NCBI GenBank assembly: GCA_008360955.1
Contig: LUCM01002475.1
Location: forward strand, 116,346 to 180,345
Direction: 5' to 3'
Source: Fasciolopsis buskii
Lineage: Eukaryota; Platyhelminthes; Trematoda; Plagiorchiida; Fasciolidae
DNA: 64,000 nt
Shown in pieces: positions 32,820 through 45,999 of the stretch (position 1 is its first letter; each line of letters begins with the position of its first letter). The position numbers and the translations under genes were made by a program. The notes beneath the pieces were generated by a model. That model was not told the DNA's origin. It searched no databases and saw only the letters and a list, made by a program, of their open reading frames with translations.

Positions 32820-35700
32820 CTCTCATTTGTGTTCATACCTAGGCGAGTTTTACAAAATTTATGGAAAGAAGTCTAAAGTTTATTTTGTTTCTTCGTAATT
32901 ATCGTTTAACATTAGGCCGATCTGTAAATGAGGCAAAATCACAAAGAGGACCAGGCTTTTTATGACGTACGAGAACGTCACATGACGCAGTGTTACCCGT
33001 TACTCCAAACGGTCCCAGAAATAGCTAAGGTAGCCTATTGCGGTATTTTATGGCTTGCTTAGAGCGTGGAAGCAGCAGAAGATTCGTGCGACCAAGGTTC
33101 CTGGATATGTCAAATGTGATCTAAAAGCAGGCTGGACCCACAGACGTTCATAGTACATCATGTGTGGTAAACTTTCCGGGAGAAAGCTAACTGCCACCTA
33201 CCGACAAGGCGAAGCGACAGTTATCCAACGCAAATAACTTCCTGAATGCGCCCTTTTTTAGTGTTAACCATGGTAACTGTTCGTCTCCCGACTGGGAGTT
33301 TATTGTATGCAGTCCGATGGTACGCTACGTCAATCATTCTCGGTGTATGCACACATCGTAAAACAATCGTTATTATGATTACCACAGCGCATCACTTGAC
33401 CCCTTGTTAGACAAATAGTTAGTCCCACCATCGACAAAAGGAAACTGATACCATACCAGCCTTCGATCACTTACATTCGAGGCGAATCTGTTCGCTGATT
33501 GGAAGGTTGAATATCTGGTAACCGAGCGTGAATTACCTACGACTAATTTTCTTCGGACGGAGTTCTTACAGAGACAAGCGGACAGACATCGTTGACCGGT
33601 AGTGTGGTTTTAAGCTCACTTTATTCTTGTGAGAGAGTCAACAGAACAGTAGACAGATTTGTAAAAACTGGTACTGTCCTGTTCGGACAAGAAACGGTGC
33701 GACCAAGATAACAAAAAGCTGCATGAGGAGAGATGACTGAGGATACGGTTGGTAACAATAGGCGAATCTGCAACCCGTACAGTCAGTTGCAATAAGTGAC
33801 CAAATTACTAGGATTACGGGAGTGTCCAGGAGAACGCTGACTGACAATAAAGCCAAAAGAGTTGTGTTTTTCACTGCATTTGATAGAGGTTTCATAAATT
33901 TTCTGATCATGCTTTTATCACAGTGCCCAAAATTCGCCGAAATCTAACTGTCGGTTCATTTTTGACCCAGAAATTGATCATTTTCAAGAGTAGGCCGTTG
34001 AGATATCCCAATGGATCTCTGCATGAAGGCTCTGAAAGAAAATATCAGAAACAAGTCATTTTGGTACGATTACTAGTTAGAAATGAAACCTTTCCAACTG
34101 TAGTGAAGCAAACGTAGTAAATTAGTTGGTTGATAAACACGCTGCTCTGAATCCGTCGCACAGAAATGTTTGAGACCTTCATTACCGAGCGCATGAATGT
34201 CTATAGACGCAAAACTATGATAGAAAGCTTTGACGCAAATCACAAACAAACAAGATAAATTTGGTACTAAGTTCTGGACATCAACTGAAGCAATACATTC
34301 TGATGCTAATCAGTCGTATCCGGTTGGCAATCAAAAATTAAAGAATTACACTATCGCCTTGTGTGTGCCAACGCGTGAAAGAGTCATTTAATTGGTTCCC
34401 AGTGGATGTGCGATCACGGACCGTGGTCGGCAAGTTAGAAATCGTTGAACGTGTTGGAACGAGACCATTCTATAGCATTATCAACTAGGCGCCATCTCAC
34501 ATCCACTTGTGATTGAACGGCAAGAATGCAAGGAATCAAATAGAGTGAACTACAAGGCGAGCAATGCCAACCGGTCAGCATGTTTCCCAACGAGGCGACT
34601 TTAAGCACGTCAGGTTTAAAGCTAAGAAAACGAGACGGGCCGATTGACTCCAAAATCCGACCAAACAAGTGACAACCACAGGCACGGAAGTGCATCCTGT
34701 TAGTGCGACGGTTTGCCATAGTCAAGCGAGACTGGTGACAACTTGATTTGGTAGTTTTCGTTGAGCCAGTTTGTTATGAATCTACCAGCAAATCACGGGA
34801 TACCATCCGACGCCGCTTCGTTGTAGTCCGTGTGCGTAACCAGCCAATCAGGACCGTGGCGACACATGAACGAAAACTACAAACATGCCCGAAGTGCCAT
34901 AGACCCGGAGATATTTCACCAATTACTACTAATCAAAATTTACACATAAACATTTGATTTCTAAATAACACAATGTGTTTTCCAACTACTGTAACCTTCA
35001 TTTGCGTTGTCAAGTCGGAGTCATTTCACTGCATACTGGCAGACAGTTTCCGTATTCTGTTGCTATTGATCGAATTCCGTATTACTGTTTCATGCATCCA
35101 TATTCACAGTCGTGCCGGACGGTTGCTGAGTTTCAGTACTTGCGGCTGACGATTGTCGATTAGAGGCACAAACGACTGTTGACCTCTAATGGGGCAAGCA
35201 ACCAGATATTTCGCAACGAAGGTGTAGTCGGCCGTTGGCTGACGAATTCCGTTTCAGGTTGGTGAACGATAATGAAACAATAATTGTTTCACTATTGTGC
35301 TTCTGTCCTACCACTAGGGAAGTATGCGCAACCCTATAATTTTTCCCAAAATTAATTCAACATTGTCAGTTTCGTTGCACTGTTTTTGATCTTTTTGCAT
35401 CTAAATAAGCTTTATTTACTAGAAATCGATGTCGTGGAAGGCACTGAAATTAAAAGTTGTTTAATTAATGGTCATGTTTAGACTTTGTTTGCACTAAACA
35501 ATTTACTTGGCTCGATAAGAACATTTGTTATCTTGATTGATTGTCGGAACGATGATAGTGTATAGCAAGCGCATGCGGCAAAATCTCAAAAGTCCTTGTA
35601 CGGTGAGGATCTATAAAAACAATGATAATTTTTCAGTCCGTTTTATTGTCATACTCCCGTGTCCCTCTATCTATTCACAGTGAATACGGTAAATTTGATT
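32820..35700. other. unassigned stretch
   Basis: Frames up to 96 codons on both strands. A plus-strand frame at 34,748-34,957 has a lone CPKC pair. Nothing was assigned. Confidence 0.4.
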
Positions 35701-35712
35701 AACTTATTCTAG

Positions 35713-35940
35713 GATGAACGAATGACTCGTCTGGGAATAATTCGCGCCGTCATGATCCAATTGTGCTCATCTGTTTACCCTTGCACTGGCATTGACGTAA
35801 GCGAACGAAATTTTTTCCACGAAGGAGAGATGGTAACCGTCTTCAACAAAGACAAATTCAGGTGGCGCTGCGCATTGGACCCACTCGATCGCAATTGTCT
35901 TCCCATCACGCCGCCTGTGAAACATCATGTGGATTGGTGA
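35713..35940 (+). CDS. possible terminal exon with SH3-like domain
   Basis: After the acceptor-like TTAACTTATTCTAG, an open phase-0 exon of 75 codons starts DERMTRLGIIRA and ends at TGA. The segment VYPCTGIDVSERNFFHEGEM, then VTVFNKDKFRWRCALD and NCLPITPPV, lines up with the SH3 layout: ALYDY, then E(D/N)xLxFxxGD, then W-W, then the G-(I/M)-P-x-x-Y-V end, most like adaptor SH3 domains of the CRK kind. The first W of the WW pair is kept (RWR), the Gly before LP is Cys, and the terminal Tyr is Pro. SH3 domains bind proline-rich peptides. An AATAAA follows 275 bases after the stop. Upstream exons were not found; a chance resemblance remains possible. Confidence 0.4.
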   Translation, partial: DERMTRLGIIRAVMIQLCSSVYPCTGIDVSERNFFHEGEMVTVFNKDKFRWRCALDPLDRNCLPITPPVKHHVDW

Positions 35941-36214
35941 TTACCACATCCATCATAATTGTTTGTCTACGCTGTCCAGCATTCTTTAACTATAATTCCC
36001 ATTTTTTATCCCACGTTTGTTATATCTTGCAAAATCTTCTCTCGTTTGCTATTGTTTGTAACTTATTTGTCTCAATATTATACAAATATTTTTGCAATGT
36101 AGCATCATGCATTCATAACACTTGTCTTGGCATTCGCCTGGTCGTATATCCAATTAGGCGTCCAACACCAGTTTCGTCATCACATTTGAATGGTTTTGCC
36201 TTGCTGTATTGTTT

Positions 36215-36220
36215 AATAAA
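36215..36220 (+). other. poly(A) signal AATAAA
   Basis: Lies 275 bases downstream of the stop of the SH3-like exon, a reasonable 3' UTR length. Confidence 0.4.
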
Positions 36221-37149
36221 GTTGGTTAACTTGAAAACTAGCTGATAATTGTTGGTTAGCTGTTTTCGTGATTAATCCTGCTTGGCCTTTCGATCTATTG
36301 CTAATCTATTCGAGGCAGAAAGTCACTATGCGCGACACCGTCGTGTTGACCTTATGTACTCTACTTTGAACTGATCTGAATGTAAAAATGTTCCGACTTG
36401 CGAAGGAATCAGTCCCACGCATGGTAGAAGCCCACGAATCTCCTTTGCACGTGTACTGCTGGATGATTTAAGGATTACTGGCACCTGTCTAATGTTGACC
36501 ATTCCTGAGTTAAGGGAAGGCAAAAGTGTGGAACAATGCAATGCTAATTCTCTACCGTCCCTCAGATTGTTGCGGAATAGGCTACTTATATTAAAATCAC
36601 TCGGCATTGGATAAGAACACGTTTGTCTTTCACGAGGTCTGGAGAGCGCATGGCTGCTGAAAGGCTGCGGATAAGCATTGCACCCTACAGTACGCACATG
36701 CAAATGTGTCAGTGTAAGATGGGTCATTTTTCAGGCATATGTGAACAAGAACTCCGTGGAATTTCAACTTGTTTGGACTTAATTCCGAAACAATGAATTA
36801 TATTGTATAGTTCCTGGTGTATATTAAAATCTCAGGCATGCCAGTAAAAACCATTACAAGAATTGAAACAGGTGAGGCTACGGTAGACGTAGTAAAGGCG
36901 AAGCAGCAGTCATTTCAAACAGGGGATTAACTGCCGTCAGTTACGATGAATGTGAAGTGTCCGGATTTTCAGGCCGTCGGCTTCATTACCGCTACATCGA
37001 TTAGCATCCGTATACGAAAAAACTATCGAGAGCTTTTTCACCTATACACGGAAAAACTTCCCGCTCGTTTGTCTGATTTACGCAAAGCCCAGTGTGGTTC
37101 GTGTGTTCGTGTGCATTTGGGTCCGCGAATGCAGTAGAAACTGGTGTCA

Positions 37150-37870
37150 GAATACTTTGAGCCAGGAACAACATCAGTGGCGTCACCAGCATCGGCAGGA
37201 ACAGGAATAACGCTCGCCAAGAAAATGGAGAGCTTCGAGCCGGCGCTGACATCCGCTTTAGCAAGATGCCCACCTCCGGTCACGGCTGATAGATGGGCCT
37301 CCAAGTCGTGACAGTTTTGTGGTGCATCTGGTTACGCCGTGGGCAGCATTCAAGACCAACGCGAACTGGTTTGGTATCTGTCCGACAAATAGGACGTCCC
37401 GACTGGGGCTCACAGACGTGCCCGACATGAGTGCGTGGGCCTGTGCGCGCATTGCCAATCTGGCGACGAGTGTCCAGACGCACACATTTGAAGAGCCTAT
37501 AGGTGCGTAAGTGCGTGACAGCGTGCGTCCGTGCCTCCAGGCATGCACATATGCATGCATTCATGTGCACGTGTCGTTATCTATGGATAGACAAATCTAA
37601 GGGCATCGAAACAGACAGCATGCAAAAGTGAAGAAAATAACGAATAGAAAGCTAAACACGTGAACAAGGCAGACAGACGGACAAGATTGGAAGTACAATG
37701 AGAGGCGTGCGTAACAGGACCGCCACATCCGGCCAGTCGCGTGCCCGTCGCACGCGTCATCGCCGTGGTCGTGACGGTTTTGTCTCAATATTCCCTTTTG
37801 TCCAAATCGAGGTTGAATCGATAAGACCGCCTCCGTCGCCTTAGCGAGACCAGACAAGCACATTGGACCG
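37150..37870. other. GC-rich island with many overlapping frames
   Basis: About 700 bases clearly richer in G+C and CpG than the neighbourhood. Several 60-100 codon frames are open on both strands at once, which is what high GC alone produces. Words such as GTGCGTGACAGCGTGCGTCC and CATGCACATATGCATGCATT are repetitive. No protein family was recognised; it may be a dispersed repeat of different base composition or a CpG-rich segment. Confidence 0.4.
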
Positions 37871-38345
37871 AGCCAAAAGGTGGTAGCCAGCTGATGATGG
37901 GACTGGAAGACAGATCAACAGTGAAATAACCTGAACCAATGGGGAGAGTACTTTTGTTTCAACAAGTTACGCCCCGTTGCATTCTCTTGATGCGTGATTT
38001 GTCTCGGTGATAATACAGAAACAAGGTTTACTTTGTCGAAATTACTAGTGTTAATTTGGACTGGGCCCACAGCAGCCAGACAGTTAGGTCAAAAATTATG
38101 ATTGCCGGGTATTTCAGCATGTTGTGTGATTCGTGGTGAATTAAAATTGTGACTACTATCGGTCCAATTCGTCTTGAGTATTCGCCAACTGAAGTGTTTG
38201 ATATACTTACTTCACAGTGTTCCATTAAATCATTGAAAAGTTCCGACACAATTGACATTACGCGCATCCAGTAGAACGAATCGAAGAGGCATAGTTGCAT
38301 GCACATTATGAACTAAGATGTAAAATTAGTGATATTTTATTGCAG

Positions 38346-38602
38346 AAGGAAGAGGAACAGAGAAAACAGCCAAGTAGAATTGTCCTCTTATTTTGCCTGT
38401 TTATCCACACCACAGAGATTCATCACGCCCGATTGTGTCCCCTCCCAGTACACCATTTGATTCAACCAAATCATACGGAATATGCTTCAGTTTAGTGTTT
38501 CCATCTGTTTCACTAGATTTGGGTGATTCGCTTGCAGCCTCACATCAAAATTCGTCCGCTTGCTGGTACCGGAAAGTCCCAAAGCAAAAATTCTACATAT
38601 AA
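38346..38602 (+). CDS. possible exon after a strong acceptor, unrecognised
   Basis: GATATTTTATTGCAG is a good acceptor. The frame directly after it reads KEEEQRKQPSRI and stays open to 38,495. An overlapping frame to 38,602 is Ser/Pro-rich (SSRPIVSPPSTPFDSTKSYG). Which of these, if either, is used cannot be decided. Confidence 0.2.
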
Positions 38603-38609
38603 AGCTAAT

Positions 38610-39721
38610 TTCTTCCTCACTCATACTCTAGGGCACTCATTTAGTGCATTATCACGAGGTCCGTGCAGAGAATTACAATATTCAACGAGTCTCACGTGGA
38701 AGGTCAGTCTATCAGAAGACTCCCCCAGGCACCAGGTTGGAATGGTACAAACGGTTAACTATATGAAATGCTTTAGGCAACTGACGGTCTGCGTAGAAAA
38801 ATGAAGCTATCTACTCCAAGGAGATAGCGTGTTCTTCCATCTGGCGATAACTGTTCGAGAAATAAGACCGATTCCACAACTACCAAGTTTCCCGTAACAG
38901 AACCCAGTCGAAAACAAGTTGTTACTTAGGAAGAAAGAATGTCTCGACTAGAAACCTACGAATTCATGAGATTTTTAAAAGTGTTCGAACAACGGATTTT
39001 ACTGAAATACCGCGGGCTGATAGAGAGCATCCCAAGAAGAGTCGGGTCTGTTAGTACCGCCACCGATCTGAGTACAAACCATAGAATTTGTTACAATATG
39101 TTATGGATTTGGTTTCCTTTGATTGGTTTTCTCAGGACCATTACACGAGATACATATCGGCAGTCAACCTATGATTCAATCCCTCAAGGAAAAGCTAGTT
39201 CTTGACGCGGTTTGCATTTTTCCCTTGAAAGTTAGACCCTTACTCAACCGAATACGCACCACGATTATTAAGCATACTAAAATTTTATCTTCACATTCTT
39301 CTCAGCGTCTCTGATGGACCAGTAGCTTGAAAAAAATGATGCACAATTGGGGAAGAGATGTAACATGAGATTTACCGACCAACGTAAAAGACGAAATTCA
39401 TAAAACTGAGTGAAATTAAGGATTCAATACTAATCATCTCTATAAATCTATTTAGCCACTTAGAAGGCGTTTTTTCTCGAATGACGAAGTACTGGTGACA
39501 AATACCCAACCCGAGAGTTGAATATTTCAATTATTTTTACGTTGCAATCCCTACCAGGTTGGTAAACAGAACTGGTGACGCCGTTTCCCAAAATATATTA
39601 AGCATCGAAAACAGAAAAAGTTTGTTGATAACTATGGATTTTTACATTCTAATCAAACACTTAACCGGCAACAAAAATAGAAACCCAATGTGAAAATAAG
39701 TGGATTTTTCTTTCTTCTAAT

Positions 39722-39755
<34 letters not shown>

Positions 39756-40990
39756 TCGTGAAGCCTGTGTAGGTATTATGTGCAAATTAGGACAAATAAA
39801 TTGATCGTGTATTCAATTAATTGTGAAACAAGGATACACAATAATAGTGGACGGAAAATACTACTTGATTTAGCTCCATGACGGTCACACATTTTGTTGT
39901 CATTGCAAGACCACGGCAAGCATCAAACTATGCATAAAAACCAACGAGCAGAGCGAAATATACCTGGACACTGAAAAGGTTTGGGAATCTAAAAGAGATG
40001 GTTTCTCACACCCAAGTGAAGAGGCAAATGTCCACGAAAATAAACATGTATGCCGTTCCGCACTAAACGATAACCATTCGTTAATTTAGTATTTACTTCA
40101 GCTAGAAATATTCGAAAACCTTGTTGTTGGAGAACTTATCCTTTTGGTGGACGTTTCTCTTACCATGGACAACTCTTCTATTTTGAAAATGTTTTCCGTT
40201 CCTGACTGGAGCCAGAAACAAGTGACCATTTACCGGACAATATCATTCCATAAGTCTTCTCTGTGTTTGCTTTTCTAACAATAACTAACCACTAATGTGC
40301 TCACGGACTTTTGTGTCAAAAGATTTTCATGATGCACTTAGTGTTTGATATGCTGTTCACAATTCTGTTTCCACACTATCATTGGCTTCAGACACGGTTC
40401 TTGTATTGCGATCAAATTAATTTGTGATGTGTTGTTACCTTCTTCTAGAATAGATATTTTTAATTGTTTTGTTGATTTTGGAGGCATTTGAATTAAAAAA
40501 CCTTCTCTTTTTTGCACTTTGAGATTTAAACTTGCAAGGGATTGGTAGAAATCTAAGCACATTGTTAGCGGAAGAGAGCTAGATGTAGGGGAGTTAACGA
40601 AGTGAGTTCCACAAGAAAAAAAACAAATCGAAACCATTTGAGAAGAGATAACGAAACAAGCTTTGAAGATAGAACAATGACCAGAATAGGATGTTATTGA
40701 AGTGTCATCGAGCGACCGTACGGATTTACGCGGAAATCAACGAAGCAAAGAAAGAAAAGTGGATAACTCCCACCCGACAAGTAGCTCCAGTATTTGTTTT
40801 GGGGGGCGGATTCGAACTGCGTACAGGAGGATAATCTAGAATGGAGTAAAGAAAAGTCTGGTGCAGAATAGAAAACCATCTTTACGCTCAGCTTGAGCAG
40901 TAAACTAGAATACGAAAGGTGACCCGGCTAACGGAGAAGTTGATGATGGATCGAGAAATGAGGTGGAACCTGTGACACATACTTTATTGA
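38610..40990. other. unassigned stretch with (AT)n at 39,725-39,755
   Basis: Apart from the (AT)n run, only frames below 100 codons that I do not recognise. Confidence 0.4.
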
Positions 40991-41017
40991 ATCTGAATGA
41001 AAGTTTGAGGTGAATGA

Positions 41018-41401
41018 ATGCTGTTAAAGAAATGTGGAGTTCAGCTAACTAAGACAATCGGGATTAGCACTGACCATGTCACTTCGACTGGTGAAGAACC
41101 GTTTGCGATCTTAAACACCAAGCCCAGAGATCAAAAAGTCATGAAAACCAACAACCTGAGCTACAACCAACACATTTTCAAATCCGTTACAAATAATGAG
41201 AACTTTAAAAACATTGAAATCAACGTAATGATGAAAATTCCGGGGATATGGCAAAGACATTGCAAAAGCCGCCAAGAGTTTTTGCTTAACAAAAGCCACT
41301 GGAAGACGACGGAGGCAGTTCTTATCTTCAAAGGGGCGAATTCGACTGGATATGTCGTTCAAATGATCAGTAATCAAAGAAAACATGGTAGCAGAAAGTA
41401 A
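41018..41401 (+). CDS. unrecognised 127-codon open frame
   Basis: Encodes MLLKKCGVQLTKTIGIST at its start, then KIPGIWQRHCKSRQEFL and FKGANSTGYVVQMISNQRK. Composition is Lys/Asn-rich and not obviously simple sequence. The opposite strand is also open for 91 codons. No family or neighbour gives a function. Confidence 0.2.
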   Translation: MLLKKCGVQLTKTIGISTDHVTSTGEEPFAILNTKPRDQKVMKTNNLSYNQHIFKSVTNNENFKNIEINVMMKIPGIWQRHCKSRQEFLLNKSHWKTTEAVLIFKGANSTGYVVQMISNQRKHGSRK

Positions 41402-41409
41402 GAAACACT

Positions 41410-44400
41410 AAAGAATATCAGTATTTACAAGAAGTGGCTGAGATTGGGTCCCACTGACTCGAAAAAATGCTTCGGCAACTGAGCAGAATCGATGTCCACC
41501 ATACAAATATGGTCACTTTTGCTGATAGGTTTTCGCGATAAACTCGGCCGAAGGTCTAAGGAACATAAAACAGGACCACTTTACAGTTATCAATTGCAAC
41601 TGACCAGAATTGTGAAACAAGAGTCACTAAATAACCAGTGGAACGTCCCTGTCGCAGTTCTGATTGATGTTCTCCTATAGCAGGTTTTTGCATTCCAGAG
41701 ACAATCGTAGCTTGAAAGAGACGACGGTTTGGAACATTTCAAATCAACGAACTTTTGTGAATTTTGGCGTGTTTTTGCGGCAAGATTAAAAGATGAAGAA
41801 CGTGAAAAGAACTACATAAAAGGGAACCCCATGTTCTAAGCAAGATAGAAAAAATACTATCCAAACCGGAGGTTATGTGTGCATCCACGGAACGTAGCTT
41901 ATAGTCAACCTTCGAAGGAAAGAAGTGCAAAAGGGTGAGTAGTGGAAAGAGGAGTAGTCACAGTAGCAGGATATTAAGAAAAGGTGAAACTGGAGGCAAA
42001 CCGAGGAGCAAGATAGCCGATGACAGAAGCTTCAAGAAACGGCTCTAGCATGGAATCAAAATGTCTGGCTACCTGTGACAAACGAAGTTGGTCATTCGGC
42101 TTCGCAGTTCCTATGAACTTTTGTATGGCTGAATTTCAGCTGTTTCCGGCTTGTACAAAGCAATGGTGGAAGATGAAAGTGAGCTATCGCTGTGATCAGC
42201 GAAAAGCCTTTCTGTTCATGCCCAAGCAGCAAAACAGTCTCCAAATAGTTCGCATTTAGTTCCCAAATAATCCCAAAAGTGGATGAAATCATGCCCAACT
42301 AACCCTCATTGGGACGAAATTAGACCTCACCGAAACAACTTGAAGAGTATTTCGGGAGTAATTTAGCTCCCATTAAGAACTATGTCATGACTATTTTTCC
42401 ACTTCGGCATTCGTCTCGGGATCAAATGTGCACATCTTGGGTACTACTGCCGTGTGTCCGACTAACCGTTTACGCCTTGGCACTGATTTATGTAATCCTT
42501 TCATGATTACGCTTAACTCGATATGATTGGCATGCGTAGAGCACTATCCACTATCACTAATCCCAACATTGCCACTTTCATAATCCCTTCCGCGAAGGTT
42601 CAAATGATACCTATGTTTAACGTACATCTGCGATCATAGCGAAAGACAGCATGAAGTTCGACTTCACAACAGCTGAAATACCGGAAATGCATAAAGATCG
42701 CTATTCAGTGATAACCTACTTCTCTATCATGCAATAGGTCAATGGCATCTGTATACTTCAAAAAATATTGCTCAGATCTTCGTTTACCTGGTGTAAACCT
42801 AGGCAAGTAACCCTTAAAATTAATAAAAAACAGTTCAAATTGGAGCATTATTTAGGTAAACGACTTAATGATGCATACATCACGGAGGACTCACTTCGTT
42901 CTCATTGTCGCATACCATGTGTAACGTCTTTTGGGAGCCTGGTCTTTTATTAGGTATAGCATATTATGGACAGTGCATCAATTTCTCCTCAATGCGTTGT
43001 ATGCTGCTGGAAATTTTTTCAGACAAACGGCATCTAAGAAAGTGTTATTTATAGTAGCGTACATACTAGTGATGAAAGTGCATACCCGTATGCCTTGAAG
43101 AGGTGTTTTGCCGTGCGCTTCTTTCCAGCTCAACTACGTGAGGAAATTCGCGGTTTACATTTGTCTGGGAATTTCTCTGATGTACTCTCCGTCACTCTTT
43201 CCGGAAATCTTCAGCAGAAACCGCAAATAAAATCGGAGATTAATTTTACTGTCCGCCTACCACGCTATCGTAAACGGAACTACTTTCCAGTTTCCTATTC
43301 AAATGGTGGAAAGTCTGCAGACTACTAACTGGGACTCACCACTGCAATAAGCTGCTCACCGAAAGCTTAGTTACCCGCATATTTGGTGAGTCTGTTCTGC
43401 GTTCTGATATTCCGAATTTGTCCAAAAGTTTCGAGATGGAATTCATCAATACAGCGAATATGGTAGCAGCGATACTCCCTCTCGTGTCCGTCAATGGCGT
43501 GTTTCTGAAAACAGTTATGTAAGGGTCTACTAATGGGAATAACTCCTCAACCATAAACACCAGAATTTGCCAGTGTTGTAATGGACGCCCTATGCTTTGA
43601 ATATACTCGCGACGGCATAGATACACTGGGTGTGGAAGACCTAAATGTTGTTATTTAATACTTAAATTTTGGCTAACCCCAAGTCCATACTTCTGGGACG
43701 GGCTACTGATGTACATGCGTCTTGTGAGATGACGGGTGACTTAGAATGGCTGCTGTTCCTTTTCGGCAGATGTGGACTCATTCAGCAAAACAGGTGAAGG
43801 CATTTCCACCTGCATTCCATACTCCTTGGCTGTTTATTGATCTCCCCGGCGTCGCTGGAAAATGACATGACGATGGGCTTTCTGAAACAAATATTTCTTA
43901 TTGACCTGAATAACTTTTGACGCCTCTTATAAGAAACCATGACAAATGTTGCATCCGACGATGGTAATTCAGATATACTATCTGACATTCGTTGTAACTC
44001 CAAGGCCTTCCGATAATCGTTTGGCTATTAAATCAAATAAAGATGCACATAATTTGTCCACCAAGCAGTTAGATGGGTGGGAGTCCTATCATGCCTTCCG
44101 TTTCGGAGGTACCCAGATGCGGTCACCGTAGGTTGTAACTGGATACCATTCAATAATGGTGCACAACTGCGACCATATTATCTTCTAGAAGCTCGACAAC
44201 GAGAAACACCTGTATGCTGGGAAGGAATTAGCACAGTCAAAATCTAAATTAATTAGCGTCAGATTACCCAGCTGTGTATCAAGGGACAAAAAACCACGCG
44301 ATCTCGGTAGGGAAACAGCAAACCCTTACATTGGACGTCCTCCCGTTTGCAACGGATAATTCTATTGGACATTGAGTAGCACAAAATACACCGAGGTGAC
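41410..44400. other. unassigned stretch
   Basis: Frames up to 96 codons on both strands (for example 43,095-43,328 plus and 43,336-43,626 minus), none recognised. Part of this could be the 3' portion of the transposon whose transposase lies at 44.4-46.0 kb on the minus strand. Confidence 0.35.
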
Positions 44401-44479
44401 GGGACGTTACTGGGGTTTGACAGAAATTTGAGGCCTGTGTGTGATATCAGTAAACAGTACCGCAACCGTCGAATTCGAT

Positions 44480-45971
44480 GATAACATTTGACCGGCTCCC
44501 GATGAGAGCCGCATTGTTGGATGATGCCGCAGTGACTGCAATACCGTCCAATTCCATGACCCTTTCGACCGAGGACAGTTTGCGCATCGAACAAGACAAA
44601 CAATCATCCAAAAATAGAATTTCAGTCTACAGACCAGCCACGGCAGATCTTTCACAGATTCGCCTGATTATCTGCTCGGCCACCATGCGTCTACTGAGGA
44701 CAGCGGCGAATTAACTGCAAGAATGACTCACACGGAAACTCGGAAGACGTATCCAGGTTGTCATGTTCCTGCCCTTCACCGCTTGTGAATCCATGTATGG
44801 AATTTGTAATCGGAGACATTTTCCCCGTACATTATCATTCGAGTGTGACATTGCATGCAATCGGCTTAATGGGTGCATTGCTTCTTACTACACGACACTT
44901 AAGGACACATGGAGAACGCGAGAAACAGTTCATAGTGCTCCATCGGCAATAAATCTTTCACTACAACTGGACCAATGTACAATAAAAACTGCCGATATTC
45001 AACAGCTTTCCAATAATCAATGTCCGCGAAAGTCCGACACTTTCTTGGAAATTCCCACAACAGTAGTTTCGACAACTGAGTTATGTTACCATTTACACGA
45101 ACTAAGTTCGCCGAGCAGCAGCCTTCCACCAGAAGGTCCTGTGTCCCACAAACCAACAAGGCGCTTGGCGATTCCCAAACAAAGCATGGGCATGTAATCC
45201 CACGGGAAGGATGTTATCATGTCAATAGAAACATTGATGAACGGAGAAGTACCAACATAATGTGGCTGCTGTCGTTGTGTACGAAAATCTTCAGCCTTCC
45301 GCTTCCCTCCAACGTTCCACGGGAAGACTAGGCGCAGCCTGCAACTGAAACCACGGCCAGTGCAATAAGTACAAGAGTAAAATCCACTGTGTTACTTTGT
45401 CTGTCTAATCATGACTTTCGCCGGAGCATCAACTATGACGATGCAAAGCAGAACTTGAAAGCGTATTCCCTTTTCACGAAGAAGTCCTTTCCCTAGGAGA
45501 ATCTTCAAGTCCACCACCAAATCACCAGGGGAAACATGGACTTCCCGGGGCTTGAACATCCCACAGTAAACTTCCGAGGAATACACTAGACTTCGTTTGC
45601 ACCATCAGGCTAAAAATAGGCCACAATTGTTTGAAAGGTCCGCGGAATATTGACACACTATCGATATAAAACTGGATCTTTAAGCAAAAGTTCGATTCGT
45701 TGGTGCATAATTCAAGTGCATTTTGTATAGAACGTTGAAGTCCGAAGTGTGCATACACCCCATCTTAAATTTCACGTTTGGATGTCTTGTGCAAAATTGT
45801 GCGTGGATCAACCGGTAAACCAGGTAGTATTCGCCTGAATTGTTCCAACATAATCCGCATATTGGCCAAGGAAAGGTACATGCGGACTGCAGCTCTACGA
45901 GCTGTGACCCATGACGACATCATTGATAACTGAGCCATTTTATTGCATAAACGTTTGCAACTACAACTCAC
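44480..45971 (-). pseudogene. decayed EnSpm/CACTA-like (tnp2-type) transposase
   Basis: Collinear minus-strand blocks of a DDE-type transposase known from many invertebrates. They run: LPGLPVDPRTILHKT and AHFGLQRSI (45,770-45,860 and just below); FYIDSVSIFRGPFKQLWPIF (about 45,600-45,680; the D is the likely first catalytic residue in the usual 'xxxDGLPLFKSSxxxxWPI' text); DAPAKVMIRQTK then HSGFYSCTYC (45,360-45,450, CxxC); FRTQ, HYVGTSPFINVSIDMITSFP, WDYMPMLCLGIAKRL (45,160-45,300); FADIDYWKAVEYRQFLLYIG then PVVVKDLL (about 44,930-45,010); MYGENVSDYKFHTWIH (44,790-44,850). Frame changes and stops (TAA after RQTK) disable it. Superfamily placement is from memory of such proteins. A final piece (MVAEQIIRRICERSA) follows an acceptor TTCTTGCAG near 44,720. 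Confidence 0.8.
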
Positions 45972-45999
45972 CTACTATCATTGTGTGATTCAAACGAAA

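Noticed and set aside
44478..45197. Plus-strand frames of 78 and 144 codons with cysteines, in one phase with only two stops between
   Set aside because: They are antisense to the transposase relic, whose conserved blocks read clearly on the minus strand.
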